64,000 bases of DNA, taken from positions 62,001 to 126,000 of the forward strand of contig NZ_JAQGEI010000009.1 of assembly GCF_029017505.1 (NCBI RefSeq), read 5' to 3'. A model generated the notes under the pieces. The model did not search any database, had not been told where the DNA came from, and worked only from the letters and a program-made list of their open reading frames with translations. Shown here piece after piece: positions 28,825 through 39,336 of this stretch. The stretch comes from Sedimenticola hydrogenitrophicus. GTDB lineage: Bacteria; Pseudomonadota; Gammaproteobacteria; Chromatiales; Chromatiaceae. Position 1 is the first letter of the stretch. Every line of letters starts with the position of its first letter. The translations under genes and the position numbers were made by a program.

Positions 28825-29748
28825 TCAGCGGCGGAGCAGCATCTCCAGCAGCGCCTTCTGGGAGTGCATGCGGTTCTCCGCCTCGTCCCAGACCACGCTG
28901 TCCGGCCGGTCGATCACCGAGGCGGTCACCTCTTCGCCGCGATGGGCCGGCAGGCAGTGCATGAACAGGGCGTCCGGTTGCGCCTGCGCCATCAGCTGGT
29001 CATTCACCTGGTAGTTGGCGAAAGTGACCGCGCGCTGCCGCTGCTCCTGTTCCTGGCCCATGCTGGCCCACACATCGGTGACCACCAGGTCGGCGCCGCT
29101 GGCGGCGTCCAGCGGATCGCGCATCACCTGGCAGCGGTCGCCGGCCGCCTGCAGGATCTCCACATTCGGTTCATGCCCCTCGGGGCAGGCGATATTCAAC
29201 CTGAAATCGAACTGCCGGGCGGCGTTGATGTAGGAGTGGCACATGTTGTTGCCGTCGCCTACCCAGGCGACGGTCTTGCCGGCGATGTCGCCGCGGTGTT
29301 CGAGGTAGGTCTGCATGTCCGCCAGCAGTTGGCAGGGGTGCAGCAGGTCGGTCAGGGCGTTGATCACCGGCACCCGGGAGTGGGCGGCAAACAGCTCCAC
29401 CTTGTCGTGCTCGAAGGTGCGGATCATCACGCAGTCCACCATCCGCGAGATCACCCGGGCGCTGTCTTCGATTGGTTCGCCGCGCCCCAACTGGGTGTCG
29501 CGTGACGAGAGAAACAGGGCGTGGCCGCCGAGCTGGGTGATGCCCGCCTCGAAGGAGATGCGGGTACGGGTCGAGGACTTCTCGAAGATCATCCCCAGGG
29601 TCTGGTTTTTCAGCGGCTCGTGGATCTCGCCGGCGCGCAGGCTCCGCTTCAGCTCGCTGGCCCGGCGAATCAATGCGCGCAGTTCATCGGGCGTGAGATC
29701 CAGCAGCGAGAGAAAATGTCTGACGGGTTGGGTGGCTTGGGCTGTCAT
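28825..29748 (-). CDS. argF: Ornithine carbamoyltransferase
   Basis: A 307-residue enzyme forming citrulline from ornithine and carbamoyl phosphate. Carbamoyl phosphate binding [15 protein letters not shown] is near residue 58, [11 protein letters not shown] follows near residue 137, and the ornithine-binding [11 protein letters not shown] lies near residue 268. Length and absence of catabolic insertions fit the biosynthetic form. It lies 29 bases after argD, forming an argDF unit. argJ is in this window but far away. Confidence 0.96.
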   Translation of the reverse strand: MTAQATQPVRHFLSLLDLTPDELRALIRRASELKRSLRAGEIHEPLKNQTLGMIFEKSSTRTRISFEAGITQLGGHALFLSSRDTQLGRGEPIEDSARVISRMVDCVMIRTFEHDKVELFAAHSRVPVINALTDLLHPCQLLADMQTYLEHRGDIAGKTVAWVGDGNNMCHSYINAARQFDFRLNIACPEGHEPNVEILQAAGDRCQVMRDPLDAASGADLVVTDVWASMGQEQEQRQRAVTFANYQVNDQLMAQAQPDALFMHCLPAHRGEEVTASVIDRPDSVVWDEAENRMHSQKALLEMLLRR

Positions 29749-29777
29749 AGTCGTCTACCTTGCGCGGGTATCACGCA

Positions 29778-30962
<1,185 letters not shown>

Positions 30963-31135
30963 GGTCGTTATCCTTAGGTCTCCAAACCGGGAAGAGCCGT
31001 TATCCGGCCGTCTTGGGTGCGGCCGCAAATAGCCAAGAAAACCGTCAATACTATGGGCATTGTCATTAGATAGCAAGCGGTGGGCGGCGAGATTGTGCTT
31101 GCACAGGCGGGGTGATGGGACTACTCTCCTCGCCG

Positions 31136-31497
31136 GGAGTCGGCCGGATGGTCGCTGCCTTGCAAAAGGTGGAGGAAAGTCCGGGCTCCGACGGGCAGGG
31201 TGCCAGGTAACGCCTGGGAGGCGCGAGCCTACGGAAAGTGCCACAGAAAATATACCGCCACCGACCCACGGGCCGGTTGGTAAGGGTGAAATGGTGCGGT
31301 AAGAGCGCACCGCGCTGCTGGTAACAGCAGTGGCAGGGTAAACCCCACCCGGAGCAAGACCAAATAGGGGGGCGGGCAGCTTCGGTTGCCACGTGCGGCC
31401 CGCACGGTCCCCGGGTAGGTCGCTTGAGGTGCACGGCGACGTGCATCCCAGATGAATGGCCATCCATGACAGAACCCGGCTTACAGGCCGGCTCCCA
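31136..31497 (+). ncRNA. rnpB: RNase P RNA, bacterial class A
   Basis: Catalytic RNA that trims the 5' ends of tRNA precursors. The near-universal blocks are present in order: GGAGGAAAGTCCGGGCTCC, CAGGGTGCCAGGTAACGCCT, GGTAAGGGTGAAATGGTGCG with GTAAGAGCGCACCGCG, CCACCCGGAGCAAGACCAAA, GATGAATGGCCATCCATGAC and ACAGAACCCGGCTTAC. The two ends (gggagtcggcc and ggccggctccc) pair as helix P1, fixing the limits within a few bases. All open frames through it on either strand are spurious. Confidence 0.97.
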
Positions 31498-31791
31498 ACC
31501 CAATTCTTGCGCGAGCCCTAAGTCAAGGGCAGCCCGGTTGCCCCTTGTGACAGTTTCTCTCCCCCAGGTCAGTGCCGGTGGGATAGCCGGTTCCCGCGGA
31601 GCCGCATCAGGCTCCATTGAGGGAGTGTGGTGGGTTTCCGGGTTAAACTCCGCAACTCTTCACAATCTACTTTAACTCAGCATTTCATCGCCCTGTTTTC
31701 TATTGTCTTGTGTCTTGGCTTTTCCTCCAAGTGCCGTCCCTAAGCCCCTGTCTTTTAAGGAACTTTCACCTGTTCTGGTGGAGTGATCTCC
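31498..31791. other. Gap between rnpB and the mra promoter
   Basis: A stem around 31524-31548 (CAAGGGCA with TGCCCCTTG, one bulge) may end the RNase P RNA transcript, although no T-run follows. The remainder is pyrimidine-rich with no gene. Confidence 0.4.
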
Positions 31792-31821
31792 TTGACAACC
31801 CCCAATTTGAGTACCTATTAT
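31792..31821 (+). promoter_or_regulatory. Promoter of the dcw cluster (Pmra)
   Basis: A consensus TTGACA -35 box at 31792-31797 is followed 18 bases later by TATTAT at 31816-31821. It stands directly upstream of the MraZ operator and is the only strong sigma-70 promoter visible ahead of mraZ. Confidence 0.75.
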
Positions 31822-31855
31822 GGGGAGAAGTGGGTAAAAGTGGATTTTTCTGGAA
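31821..31855 (+). promoter_or_regulatory. MraZ operator, four 10-bp-spaced direct repeats
   Basis: TGGGG (31821), TGGGT (31831), TGGAT (31841) and TGGAA (31851) are spaced exactly ten bases apart. MraZ is known to bind direct TGGGN repeats separated by five bases, so its octameric ring could contact one face of the helix here. Location just after the -10 box predicts autorepression of the cluster. Confidence 0.88.
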
Positions 31856-31886
31856 ATAGGAATTCCAAAAGGGGGGGGCTCGTTCA

Positions 31887-32342
31887 TTGTTTCGGGGCGT
31901 TAACAGACTCAACCTGGATGCCAAGGGCCGTTTGGCCGTGCCGACGCGCTATCGCGAACGGCTACAGGAGCGCTGTGCCTCGGAGCTGGTGGTAACGATA
32001 GACCGTGATCACTGTCTATTGATCTATCCACTGCCGGAATGGCAGGAGATCGAACGCAAGCTGATGAAACTTCCTTCCTTTAATAAGCCGGCGCGCAATC
32101 TGCAGCGTCTGCTGGTGGGACACGCCACAGAAGTCGAGATGGATGGCCAGGGCCGCGTACTGTTGCCGCCCGCCCTGCGTGACTTTGCCCACCTGGATAA
32201 GCATGTGGTGCTGATCGGGCAGGGCAACAAGTTCGAACTGTGGGATGAAGAGCGCTGGAACAGCCAGCGGGAAGGGTGGCTGGATGAGGTGAATATGAAC
32301 GACCTCGATCTGCCGGCCGAATTCGACACGCTCTCGATATAG
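31887..32342 (+). CDS. mraZ: Transcriptional regulator MraZ
   Basis: A 151-residue AbrB-fold protein that binds its own promoter and represses the dcw operon. Two MraZ domains are present, each with the DXXXR signature: [14 protein letters not shown] near residue 10 and [14 protein letters not shown] near residue 86. The start is a rare TTG at 31887, supported by the GGGGGGG-rich ribosome site at 31871 and by the conserved [12 protein letters not shown]-terminus. No ATG gives this N-terminus. It lies two bases before rsmH. Confidence 0.95.
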   Translation: MFRGVNRLNLDAKGRLAVPTRYRERLQERCASELVVTIDRDHCLLIYPLPEWQEIERKLMKLPSFNKPARNLQRLLVGHATEVEMDGQGRVLLPPALRDFAHLDKHVVLIGQGNKFELWDEERWNSQREGWLDEVNMNDLDLPAEFDTLSI

Positions 32343-32344
32343 CG

Positions 32345-33280
32345 ATGGCCGACACAGACACTCATCTGCCGGTGCTCTTCAACGAGGCGCTGGAGGCGCT
32401 GAATATATTACCGGATGGGATCTATATCGACGGCACTTTCGGCCGCGGTGGGCACAGTGCGGCGATAGTGCGGGCACTGGGCGTGACGGGGCGGCTGCTG
32501 GCGATCGACAAGGACCCGGAGGCCATCGCCTGCGCCCGGGAGATGTTCGCTGAGGATGCCCGGTTTGAGATCCGGCAGGGCTCCTTCGCGGAGTTGGAAC
32601 GTTTTGCCGAGGAGGCGGGATTACTCGGACACGTCAACGGGGTGCTGTTGGATCTGGGGGTCTCCTCGCCACAGCTCGATCAAGCGGTGCGGGGGTTCAG
32701 TTTTCTCAATGACGGGCCACTGGACATGCGCATGGATAACAGTTCCGGCATCAGTGCGGCCGATTGGGTGAGCGAGGTCGGCGCTGATGAGATGGCGCAG
32801 GTATTCAAGGCCTATGGCGAGGAGCGTTATGCCCGCCGGATCGCCCGTGCCATCGTCGAGGCGCGGGCGCTGCGGCCTATCGAGACGACACGCCAACTGG
32901 CGGAGATCGTCTCCGCGGCCAATCCCGCCTGGGAAAAGGGCAAGCATCCGGCGACGCGCTGCTTTCAGGCCATCCGTATCCATATCAACCGGGAACTGGA
33001 CGACCTGAAGGCGTGTCTGGATCAGTCGTTGCGGGTCCTGGCGCCGGGCGGGCGCCTGGCGGTGATCAGTTTTCATTCGCTGGAGGACCGCATCGTCAAG
33101 CGTTTCATGCGCGATGCCGAGCGCGGTGATCGCTTCCCGGCGGGGATTCCGGTGACCGAGTTGCAGCGCAATTCGCGCCTGGCGCTGATCGGCAAGGCGA
33201 TCAAGCCCTCCCGGCGGGAGGTGGAGGAGAATCCGCGCGCGCGCAGCGCCGTGTTGCGGGTGGCGGAGCGTAAGCGGTGA
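32345..33280 (+). CDS. rsmH: 16S rRNA m4C1402 methyltransferase RsmH
   Basis: A 311-residue SAM-dependent methyltransferase modifying C1402 in the ribosomal P site. The start [15 protein letters not shown] and SAM-binding [13 protein letters not shown] (residue about 30) are typical; [29 protein letters not shown] and the C-terminal [15 protein letters not shown] and [14 protein letters not shown] complete the family pattern. Second gene of the cluster; its stop overlaps the GTG start of ftsL by four bases. Confidence 0.97.
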   Translation: MADTDTHLPVLFNEALEALNILPDGIYIDGTFGRGGHSAAIVRALGVTGRLLAIDKDPEAIACAREMFAEDARFEIRQGSFAELERFAEEAGLLGHVNGVLLDLGVSSPQLDQAVRGFSFLNDGPLDMRMDNSSGISAADWVSEVGADEMAQVFKAYGEERYARRIARAIVEARALRPIETTRQLAEIVSAANPAWEKGKHPATRCFQAIRIHINRELDDLKACLDQSLRVLAPGGRLAVISFHSLEDRIVKRFMRDAERGDRFPAGIPVTELQRNSRLALIGKAIKPSRREVEENPRARSAVLRVAERKR

Positions 33281-33549
33281 AGCGGGGTCAACTGATCCTC
33301 TTGCTGTTGTTGACTTTCGGTCTGTTGTTGACCGCGACCGGGGTGGTGTATTCGAAATACGCCACCCGGAAACAGTTTGTGGCGTTGCAGGTGTTGCGCG
33401 CCGAGCGTGACGCGATAGAGGTGGAGTGGGGGCGGTTGCAACTTGAACAGAGTACCTGGGCCACGCACGCCCGGGTCGAGAAGATTGCCCGCAAACGGTT
33501 GAATATGCACATACCCGCAGCTGATGAAGTTGTGGTGGTGAAACCTTGA
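33277..33549 (+). CDS. ftsL: Cell division protein FtsL
   Basis: A 90-residue bitopic membrane protein of the divisome. A short cytoplasmic N-terminus is followed by one membrane helix ([20 protein letters not shown], residues 5-24) and a periplasmic leucine-zipper-like coiled coil, ending in [18 protein letters not shown], the usual FtsL tail. GTG 33277 overlaps the rsmH stop (GTGA). It would pair with FtsB, which is not encoded here, and activate FtsWI. Confidence 0.93.
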   Translation: MKRGQLILLLLLTFGLLLTATGVVYSKYATRKQFVALQVLRAERDAIEVEWGRLQLEQSTWATHARVEKIARKRLNMHIPAADEVVVVKP

Positions 33550-33550
33550 T

Positions 33551-35314
33551 ATGAGTGGGAATAGCAGAAACAGGCGTCAGAAGCAGGCCCGCCGGATCGA
33601 GCAGGCGCTGCCGAGCTATCGCGCCCGGCGCTGGACCCTGCTCGGACTGCTGTCGCTCTCCGCCGCGCTGCTGGTCTGGCGCGCGGTGGATCAACAGATT
33701 TTTGAAACCGATTTCCTGCAGAACGAGGGACAACGGCGCTATCTGCGGGTGGTCGAGATGCCCGCCCACCGCGGCATGATCAAGGACCGCTCCGGCGCGC
33801 CCGTGGCCATCAGTACCCCGGTGGACTCCATCTGGGCCAATCCCCGCGCCCTGTCGCCGGACCGCCGGGTGCTGGCGCCGCTGGCAAAGGTTCTGGAGAT
33901 GGATCTGGATGACCTGCGCCAGCTGCTGGCGCGCCGCAGCGACCGCTCCTTTGTCTATCTCCAGCGGCGGGTCAATCCCGACCGGGCCAAACGGCTGATG
34001 GAGATTGTCGCGGAGAACGACATCGCCGGTATCGGCCTGCAGCGGGAATATCGCCGCTACTACCCGGATGGCGAGGTGTTTGCCCATGTGGTCGGGTTCA
34101 CCAATATCGACGACCAGGGACAGGAGGGGCTGGAGCTGGCCTACGACCAATGGTTGCAGGGGACGCCCGGACGCAAGCGGGTGATCCAGGACGGGCGGGC
34201 GCGGGTGGTCAAGGATGTGGAGCACATCCTGGAACCCCAGGCCGGCAAGGAGTTGATCACCTCGATCGACCGGCGGCTGCAGTTCCTTGCCTATCGCGAA
34301 CTCAAGGGGGCGGTGCAGCGCCACAAGGCGAAGTCTGGCTCCGCGGTTATTCTCGATGCCCGCAATGGCGAGGTCCTGGCCATGGTCAACCAGCCGGCCT
34401 ACAACCCGAACGGCAGCAAGTCGGGGAAGGCCGGGCGTTTCCGCAACCGCGCCGTGACCGACGTATTCGAACCCGGTTCCACGGTGAAACCGTTCACCAT
34501 TGCCGCCGCGCTGGAGTCGGGCCGCTATACCCCGGGGACGATGATCGATACCACGCCCGGCACCTTCCGGGTCGGCCGCCACCAGGTGAAGGATCATCGC
34601 GATTACGGGCGCATCGACCTGGCCCGGGTGATCCTGAAATCGAGCAATGTGGGGGTCAGCAAGATCGCCCTGGATTTGCCCAAGGAGCAGTTCTGGGGCT
34701 TCTTCTCGCGGGTCGGATTCGGTGACCCCACCAGTACCGGTTTCCCCGGTGAGGTGGCCGGTCAGCTGGCGCCCTACCGGCGCTGGGCGGAGATCGACCA
34801 GGCGACCCTGGCCTTCGGCTACGGGCTCTCGGTCACCACTCTGCAGCTGGCCCGTGCCTACGGCGTGCTCGCCAGCGATGGCATTCGTTATCCGGTCTCC
34901 CTGCTGCGCCAGGATGCGCCGGTGAAGGGGGAGCGGGTGATGCGGGCCGCCACGGCACGCACGGTTCGAAAGATGATGGAGGCGGTGGTGACGGACGAAG
35001 GCACGGCGCCGGCGGCGGCCGTTACCGGCTACCGCGTGGCCGGCAAGACCGGGACGGCGAAGAAGAGCATCAGCGGCGGTTATGCGGATGATCGCTACAT
35101 CTCGGTGTTCGCCGGTATCGCCCCGGCCAGCGATCCGCGCCTGGTAATGGTGGTGATGATCGATGAACCGACGGCGGGGAAATATTATGGCGGTTCCGTG
35201 GCCGCGCCGGTGTTCTCCCGGGTGATGACCGGCGCCCTGCGGCTGCTCAATATCGCCCCCGATGCCATCGACGATTCCATGCTCAAACTGGCCGGTACCG
35301 GAGGGGGCGGGTGA
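33551..35314 (+). CDS. ftsI: Peptidoglycan transpeptidase FtsI (PBP3)
   Basis: A 587-residue class B penicillin-binding protein that cross-links septal peptidoglycan. A single N-terminal membrane helix (about residues 29-47) precedes the pedestal domain (PAHRGMIKDRSGAPVA). The catalytic triad of motifs is intact: S310-T-V-K, S364-S-N366 and K499-T-G-T. The C-terminus ends in a glycine run. It starts one base after ftsL and its stop overlaps the murE start. Confidence 0.97.
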   Translation: MSGNSRNRRQKQARRIEQALPSYRARRWTLLGLLSLSAALLVWRAVDQQIFETDFLQNEGQRRYLRVVEMPAHRGMIKDRSGAPVAISTPVDSIWANPRALSPDRRVLAPLAKVLEMDLDDLRQLLARRSDRSFVYLQRRVNPDRAKRLMEIVAENDIAGIGLQREYRRYYPDGEVFAHVVGFTNIDDQGQEGLELAYDQWLQGTPGRKRVIQDGRARVVKDVEHILEPQAGKELITSIDRRLQFLAYRELKGAVQRHKAKSGSAVILDARNGEVLAMVNQPAYNPNGSKSGKAGRFRNRAVTDVFEPGSTVKPFTIAAALESGRYTPGTMIDTTPGTFRVGRHQVKDHRDYGRIDLARVILKSSNVGVSKIALDLPKEQFWGFFSRVGFGDPTSTGFPGEVAGQLAPYRRWAEIDQATLAFGYGLSVTTLQLARAYGVLASDGIRYPVSLLRQDAPVKGERVMRAATARTVRKMMEAVVTDEGTAPAAAVTGYRVAGKTGTAKKSISGGYADDRYISVFAGIAPASDPRLVMVVMIDEPTAGKYYGGSVAAPVFSRVMTGALRLLNIAPDAIDDSMLKLAGTGGGG

Positions 35315-36849
35315 TGGCGACGCGTGCATACAGCTCGGTTTGCCGGCTGCCGGAGCTGCTCTCTGGCTGGATCGATGCCGCGGCGGTGGCGGATCGGGAG
35401 ATCACCGATCTGACCCTGGACAGCCGCCGGATCCGTCCGGGCTCGCTGTTTATCGCCCGTGCCGGGATCTCCCACCACGGCCTGGAGTTTCTCCAGCAGG
35501 CGGTGGATCGCGGTGCCGCGGCGGTGCTCTGCGAACCCAACGAGGAGTGGACCGCGGAGGATATCCAGACGCTGGCCGAGGCGAGCGAGATCCCGCTCTA
35601 TGCGCTGGCGGGATTGAGCACCCAGATCAGCGCCATTGCCGGACGTTTCTATGCCGATCCCAGCCACAGCCTGGCGGTCTTCGGCATCACCGGCACCAAC
35701 GGCAAGACCAGCTGCAGCCATTTCCTGGCCCAGGCGTTCAGTCCGGAACACCCCTGCGGGGTGATCGGCACCCTCGGTTACGGTCTGCCGGGGGCGCTGG
35801 AGGGTGCCCTGGAGAGCACCGGCCACACCACCCCCGATGCGGTCACGCTGCAGGCACAGCTGCGCGATCTGCTCGATCGTGGCGCCGAGCTGGTCGCCAT
35901 GGAGGTCTCCTCCCATGCCCTGGATCAGGGGCGGGCCGCGGCGGTGCGCTTCGATGTCGCGCTGCTGACCAACCTGACCCAGGATCATCTCGATTATCAC
36001 ACCAGCATGGCGGCCTATGCCGAAGCCAAGCTGCGCCTGTTCACCGATTGCGAGATCGATTGCGCGGTGCTGAACCTGGATGATCCGTTCGCCGCCCGGG
36101 TACTCGCCGGGCTGCCTGCGCGGGTGCGCCGGATCGGCTACAGCAGCGATGCGGAGCGCACCCCGGAGACGCCACAGTGGGTGAAGGCGGCCGCTATCGT
36201 GCCGGACGCCGAGGGCATGACCCTGGTCATCGAAAGCAGTTGGGGGCGGGGACACCTCGTCAGCCGGCTGCTGGGGCGTTTCAACGTGAACAATCTGCTG
36301 GCGGTGCTGGCGGTACTGCTGCACCGGGGTGTGCCGTTCGCCGCAGCGCTGGAGAAGCTGGCCCAGGTGGAGACGGTGGCCGGACGCATGCAGCGCTTCG
36401 GTGGCGGCGGGCAACCGCTGGTGGTGGTCGATTACGCCCATACCCCGGATGCCCTGGAACACGCCCTGACCGCGTTGCGCGAACATGTCGGCGGCCGCCT
36501 GGTCTGTGTGTTCGGTTGCGGCGGTGACCGGGACCGGGGAAAGCGGCCGCTGATGGGCGGCATTGCCGAGCGGCTGGCGGACCGGGTGATTGTCACCGAT
36601 GACAATCCGCGCAGCGAATCGGGCGACTTCATCGTTGCCGAAATCCTCGCCGGCATGGGCCGGCCGGACCAGGCCCAGGTGGTCAGGGACCGCGCCCGGG
36701 CGATTGCCCTGAGCATTCGTGAGGCCGCGCCGGGCGATCTGATCCTGATTGCCGGCAAGGGGCACGAGACCTACCAGCTGGTGGGCGACCAGGTACTCCA
36801 TTTCAGTGACCGCGATCAGGTGGAAAACGCCTTGCGGGAGGTGAGGTGA
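35314..36849 (+). CDS. murE: UDP-MurNAc-tripeptide synthetase MurE
   Basis: A 511-residue ATP-dependent ligase adding the third peptide residue. The P-loop is GITGTNGKTSCSHFLA near residue 128, followed by VAMEVSSHALDQGR. The DNPR motif in VTDDNPRSESGDF predicts meso-diaminopimelate as substrate, as in nearly all Gram-negatives. GTG 35311 is also possible, but ATG 35314 overlapping the ftsI stop (TGATG) is the natural start. Confidence 0.97.
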   Translation: MATRAYSSVCRLPELLSGWIDAAAVADREITDLTLDSRRIRPGSLFIARAGISHHGLEFLQQAVDRGAAAVLCEPNEEWTAEDIQTLAEASEIPLYALAGLSTQISAIAGRFYADPSHSLAVFGITGTNGKTSCSHFLAQAFSPEHPCGVIGTLGYGLPGALEGALESTGHTTPDAVTLQAQLRDLLDRGAELVAMEVSSHALDQGRAAAVRFDVALLTNLTQDHLDYHTSMAAYAEAKLRLFTDCEIDCAVLNLDDPFAARVLAGLPARVRRIGYSSDAERTPETPQWVKAAAIVPDAEGMTLVIESSWGRGHLVSRLLGRFNVNNLLAVLAVLLHRGVPFAAALEKLAQVETVAGRMQRFGGGGQPLVVVDYAHTPDALEHALTALREHVGGRLVCVFGCGGDRDRGKRPLMGGIAERLADRVIVTDDNPRSESGDFIVAEILAGMGRPDQAQVVRDRARAIALSIREAAPGDLILIAGKGHETYQLVGDQVLHFSDRDQVENALREVR

Positions 36850-38222
36850 TGATCGCCTTCACGCTCGCGGAAATGGCCGGGGCCATTCGTGCCCGGCAAC
36901 TGGGAGGCGACGCTCGTTTCAGCGCGGTCAGCACGGATACCCGCCGGCTGCAGGCGGGGGATCTGTTCGTGGCCCTGAAAGGCTCCAACTTCGATGGCCA
37001 TGACTATCTGCCGCAGGCGTTGGCGCAGGGTGCCGTTGCGGTGGTGGTGGATCACGAGCTGGCGGTGGATTGTCCCCAGTTGGTGGTGGAGGATACCCGC
37101 GTCGCCCTGGGGCGGATGGCGGCGGAGTGGCGGCTGAAGAGCAAGGCGCAGGTGATCGCGGTGACCGGCAGTAACGGCAAGACCACGGTCAAGGAGATGA
37201 TCGCCGCCATCCTGAGCGGTAACGGCACGGTCCTGGCCACCCGGGGCAACCTGAACAACGACATCGGCATGCCGTTGACCCTGCTGCAGTTGCAGGATGA
37301 GGATTTTGCCGTGATCGAGATGGGCGCCAACCACCCGGGCGAGATCGGCTATCTGAGCAAGATCGCGCGACCCGATGTGGCGCTGCTGAACAACGCCTGC
37401 CGCTCCCACCTGGAGGGCTTTGGTACCCTGGAGGGGGTGGCGAAGGCGAAGAGCGAGATCGTATCCGGACTGGTCGAGCCGGGCTGCTTCGTCTTCAATG
37501 CCGACGACCGTTTCGCCCCGTTCTGGCGCGGCGTCGCCACCGGGCGGCGGGTCTGCAGCTTCGGCATCGACCAGCCGGCCGATATCAGCAGTCCCGGGCA
37601 ACTGGTGTTGCACTGGTATGAGGAGGGGCACGAACAGGGCTTCAGCAGCCGCTTTGCGGTGGATATCCCCGGCGGCAGCCTGAACATCGAGCTGGCGCTG
37701 GCCGGGGAGCACAACCGTATGAACGCGCTGGCGGCGATCGCCGCCGCGCTTCAGGTCGGGGCCAGCGAGCAGAGCATCGTCGCCGGGCTGGCAGCCATCC
37801 GTCCGGTCAAGGGGCGGCTGCAACCGCTGCGGGGGCAGCGGGGGATCTGGCTGATCGATGACAGCTATAACGCCAACCCCGATTCCGTCGGCGCCGCCAT
37901 CGATGTCTTGGCCCAGGCGCCGGGCCGCCGCTTCCTGCTGCTGGGTGAGCTGGGTGAATTGGGCGCGGGCACCCTGGGCTTTTATGGCGAGTTGGGGCGC
38001 CAGGCGCGGGCGGCCGGGATTGAACATCTGTATGCCGTCGGCGAGGCGGGAGAAGCGGCCAGGCAATTCGCCGCGGGCGGTGCGGCCTTCGCCAGTCGTG
38101 ATTCTTTGCTGGAACAACTGCAGCATGAGCTGCGGTCAGGCGACCGGGTGCTGGTAAAAGGCTCGCGTCGCGCGGCAATGGAAATGGTTGTCAATGCACT
38201 CGTCGAGCGGGAGACAGACTGA
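36849..38222 (+). CDS. murF: UDP-MurNAc-tripeptide-D-Ala-D-Ala ligase MurF
   Basis: A 457-residue ligase that attaches the D-Ala-D-Ala dipeptide made by Ddl. The P-loop [15 protein letters not shown] is near residue 110, with [29 protein letters not shown] and the late [12 protein letters not shown] all present. Start is ATG 36849 (GTG 36846 is the alternative); it overlaps the murE stop by one base. It ends one base before mraY. Confidence 0.97.
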   Translation: MIAFTLAEMAGAIRARQLGGDARFSAVSTDTRRLQAGDLFVALKGSNFDGHDYLPQALAQGAVAVVVDHELAVDCPQLVVEDTRVALGRMAAEWRLKSKAQVIAVTGSNGKTTVKEMIAAILSGNGTVLATRGNLNNDIGMPLTLLQLQDEDFAVIEMGANHPGEIGYLSKIARPDVALLNNACRSHLEGFGTLEGVAKAKSEIVSGLVEPGCFVFNADDRFAPFWRGVATGRRVCSFGIDQPADISSPGQLVLHWYEEGHEQGFSSRFAVDIPGGSLNIELALAGEHNRMNALAAIAAALQVGASEQSIVAGLAAIRPVKGRLQPLRGQRGIWLIDDSYNANPDSVGAAIDVLAQAPGRRFLLLGELGELGAGTLGFYGELGRQARAAGIEHLYAVGEAGEAARQFAAGGAAFASRDSLLEQLQHELRSGDRVLVKGSRRAAMEMVVNALVERETD

Positions 38223-38223
38223 G

Positions 38224-39306
38224 ATGCTCGTTTACCTGACCGAATACCTGACCCAGTTCAACAGTGGCTTCAGCGTATTCCAGTATATCACCCTGCGTAC
38301 CATCCTGGGTGTGCTCACGGCGCTGATGATTTCATTCATTGTCGGGCCGGTGATGATCCGTCGCCTGACCCATCACCAGATCGGCCAGACGGTTCGCAGC
38401 GACGGGCCCCAGAGCCACCTCGCCAAGGCGGGTACGCCGACCATGGGCGGCACCCTGCTGCTGGTGGCGGTGGCGGTCAGTACCCTGCTGTGGGCCGACC
38501 TGGATAACCGCTATGTGTGGATCGTGGTCCTGGTGACCCTGTTGTTCGGACTGATCGGATTCTATGACGACTATAAAAAACTGGTGTTGCAGGATTCCCG
38601 GGGGCTCTCCGCCCGCTACAAGTATCTGTGGCAGTCCCTGGTGGGTGCCGGGGCCGCCTATGCCCTGTTTGCCAGTGCCTCGTTACCGGCGGAGACCCAG
38701 CTGATCATTCCGTTTGTCAAGAGCGTGGTGATCGACATGGGACCCTGGTTTGTCCTGCTCAGCTATTTCGTGATCGTCGGCACCAGCAACGCCGTCAACC
38801 TGACCGACGGCCTGGATGGCCTGGCGATCATGCCGACCGTACTGGTGGCCGGCGCCCTGGGCATTTTTGCCTACGCCTCCGGTAATGCCCAGATCGCCGG
38901 CTATCTGCTGATTCCCCATCTCCCCGGTGTCGGGGAGATGGTGATCTTCTGCGGCGCCCTGGTGGGGGCCGGTCTCGGCTTTCTCTGGTTCAACGCCTAC
39001 CCCGCTCAGGTGTTCATGGGCGACGTGGGGGCGCTGGCCCTGGGGGCGGCGCTCGGCGTGGTGGCGGTAATCGTGCGCCAGGAGCTGGTGCTGGTGATCA
39101 TGGGCGGGGTGTTCGTGATGGAGACGGTGTCGGTGATGCTGCAGGTGGCCTCGTTCAAGCTGACCGGGCGGCGCATCTTCCGCATGGCGCCGCTGCATCA
39201 CCATTTTGAATTGAAGGGCTGGCCGGAACCCCGGGTGATCGTCCGTTTCTGGATCATCACAGTGATTCTGGTGCTGATCGGGCTCTCCAGCCTGAAGATA
39301 CGTTAA
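38224..39306 (+). CDS. mraY: Phospho-MurNAc-pentapeptide translocase MraY
   Basis: A 360-residue polytopic enzyme that links the UDP-precursor to undecaprenyl phosphate, giving lipid I. About ten membrane segments are visible; catalytic aspartates lie in FYDDYKK and in [10 protein letters not shown], and the [15 protein letters not shown] signature is near the C-terminus. ATG 38224 follows the murF stop by one base; the longer frame to 38188 is within murF and is rejected. Confidence 0.97.
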   Translation: MLVYLTEYLTQFNSGFSVFQYITLRTILGVLTALMISFIVGPVMIRRLTHHQIGQTVRSDGPQSHLAKAGTPTMGGTLLLVAVAVSTLLWADLDNRYVWIVVLVTLLFGLIGFYDDYKKLVLQDSRGLSARYKYLWQSLVGAGAAYALFASASLPAETQLIIPFVKSVVIDMGPWFVLLSYFVIVGTSNAVNLTDGLDGLAIMPTVLVAGALGIFAYASGNAQIAGYLLIPHLPGVGEMVIFCGALVGAGLGFLWFNAYPAQVFMGDVGALALGAALGVVAVIVRQELVLVIMGGVFVMETVSVMLQVASFKLTGRRIFRMAPLHHHFELKGWPEPRVIVRFWIITVILVLIGLSSLKIR

Positions 39307-39336
39307 TGGGATTTTACGCCGAGGCGTAGGGAAGAG

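Noticed and set aside
31066-31617. Open frames on both strands through the RNase P RNA
   Set aside because: The region is a structural RNA gene with all conserved blocks; no ribosome sites fit.
32621-35329. A 902-codon antisense frame across rsmH, ftsL and ftsI
   Set aside because: Its translation is His/Arg/Gly-rich with no family; the plus-strand genes have complete motifs and coupled starts.
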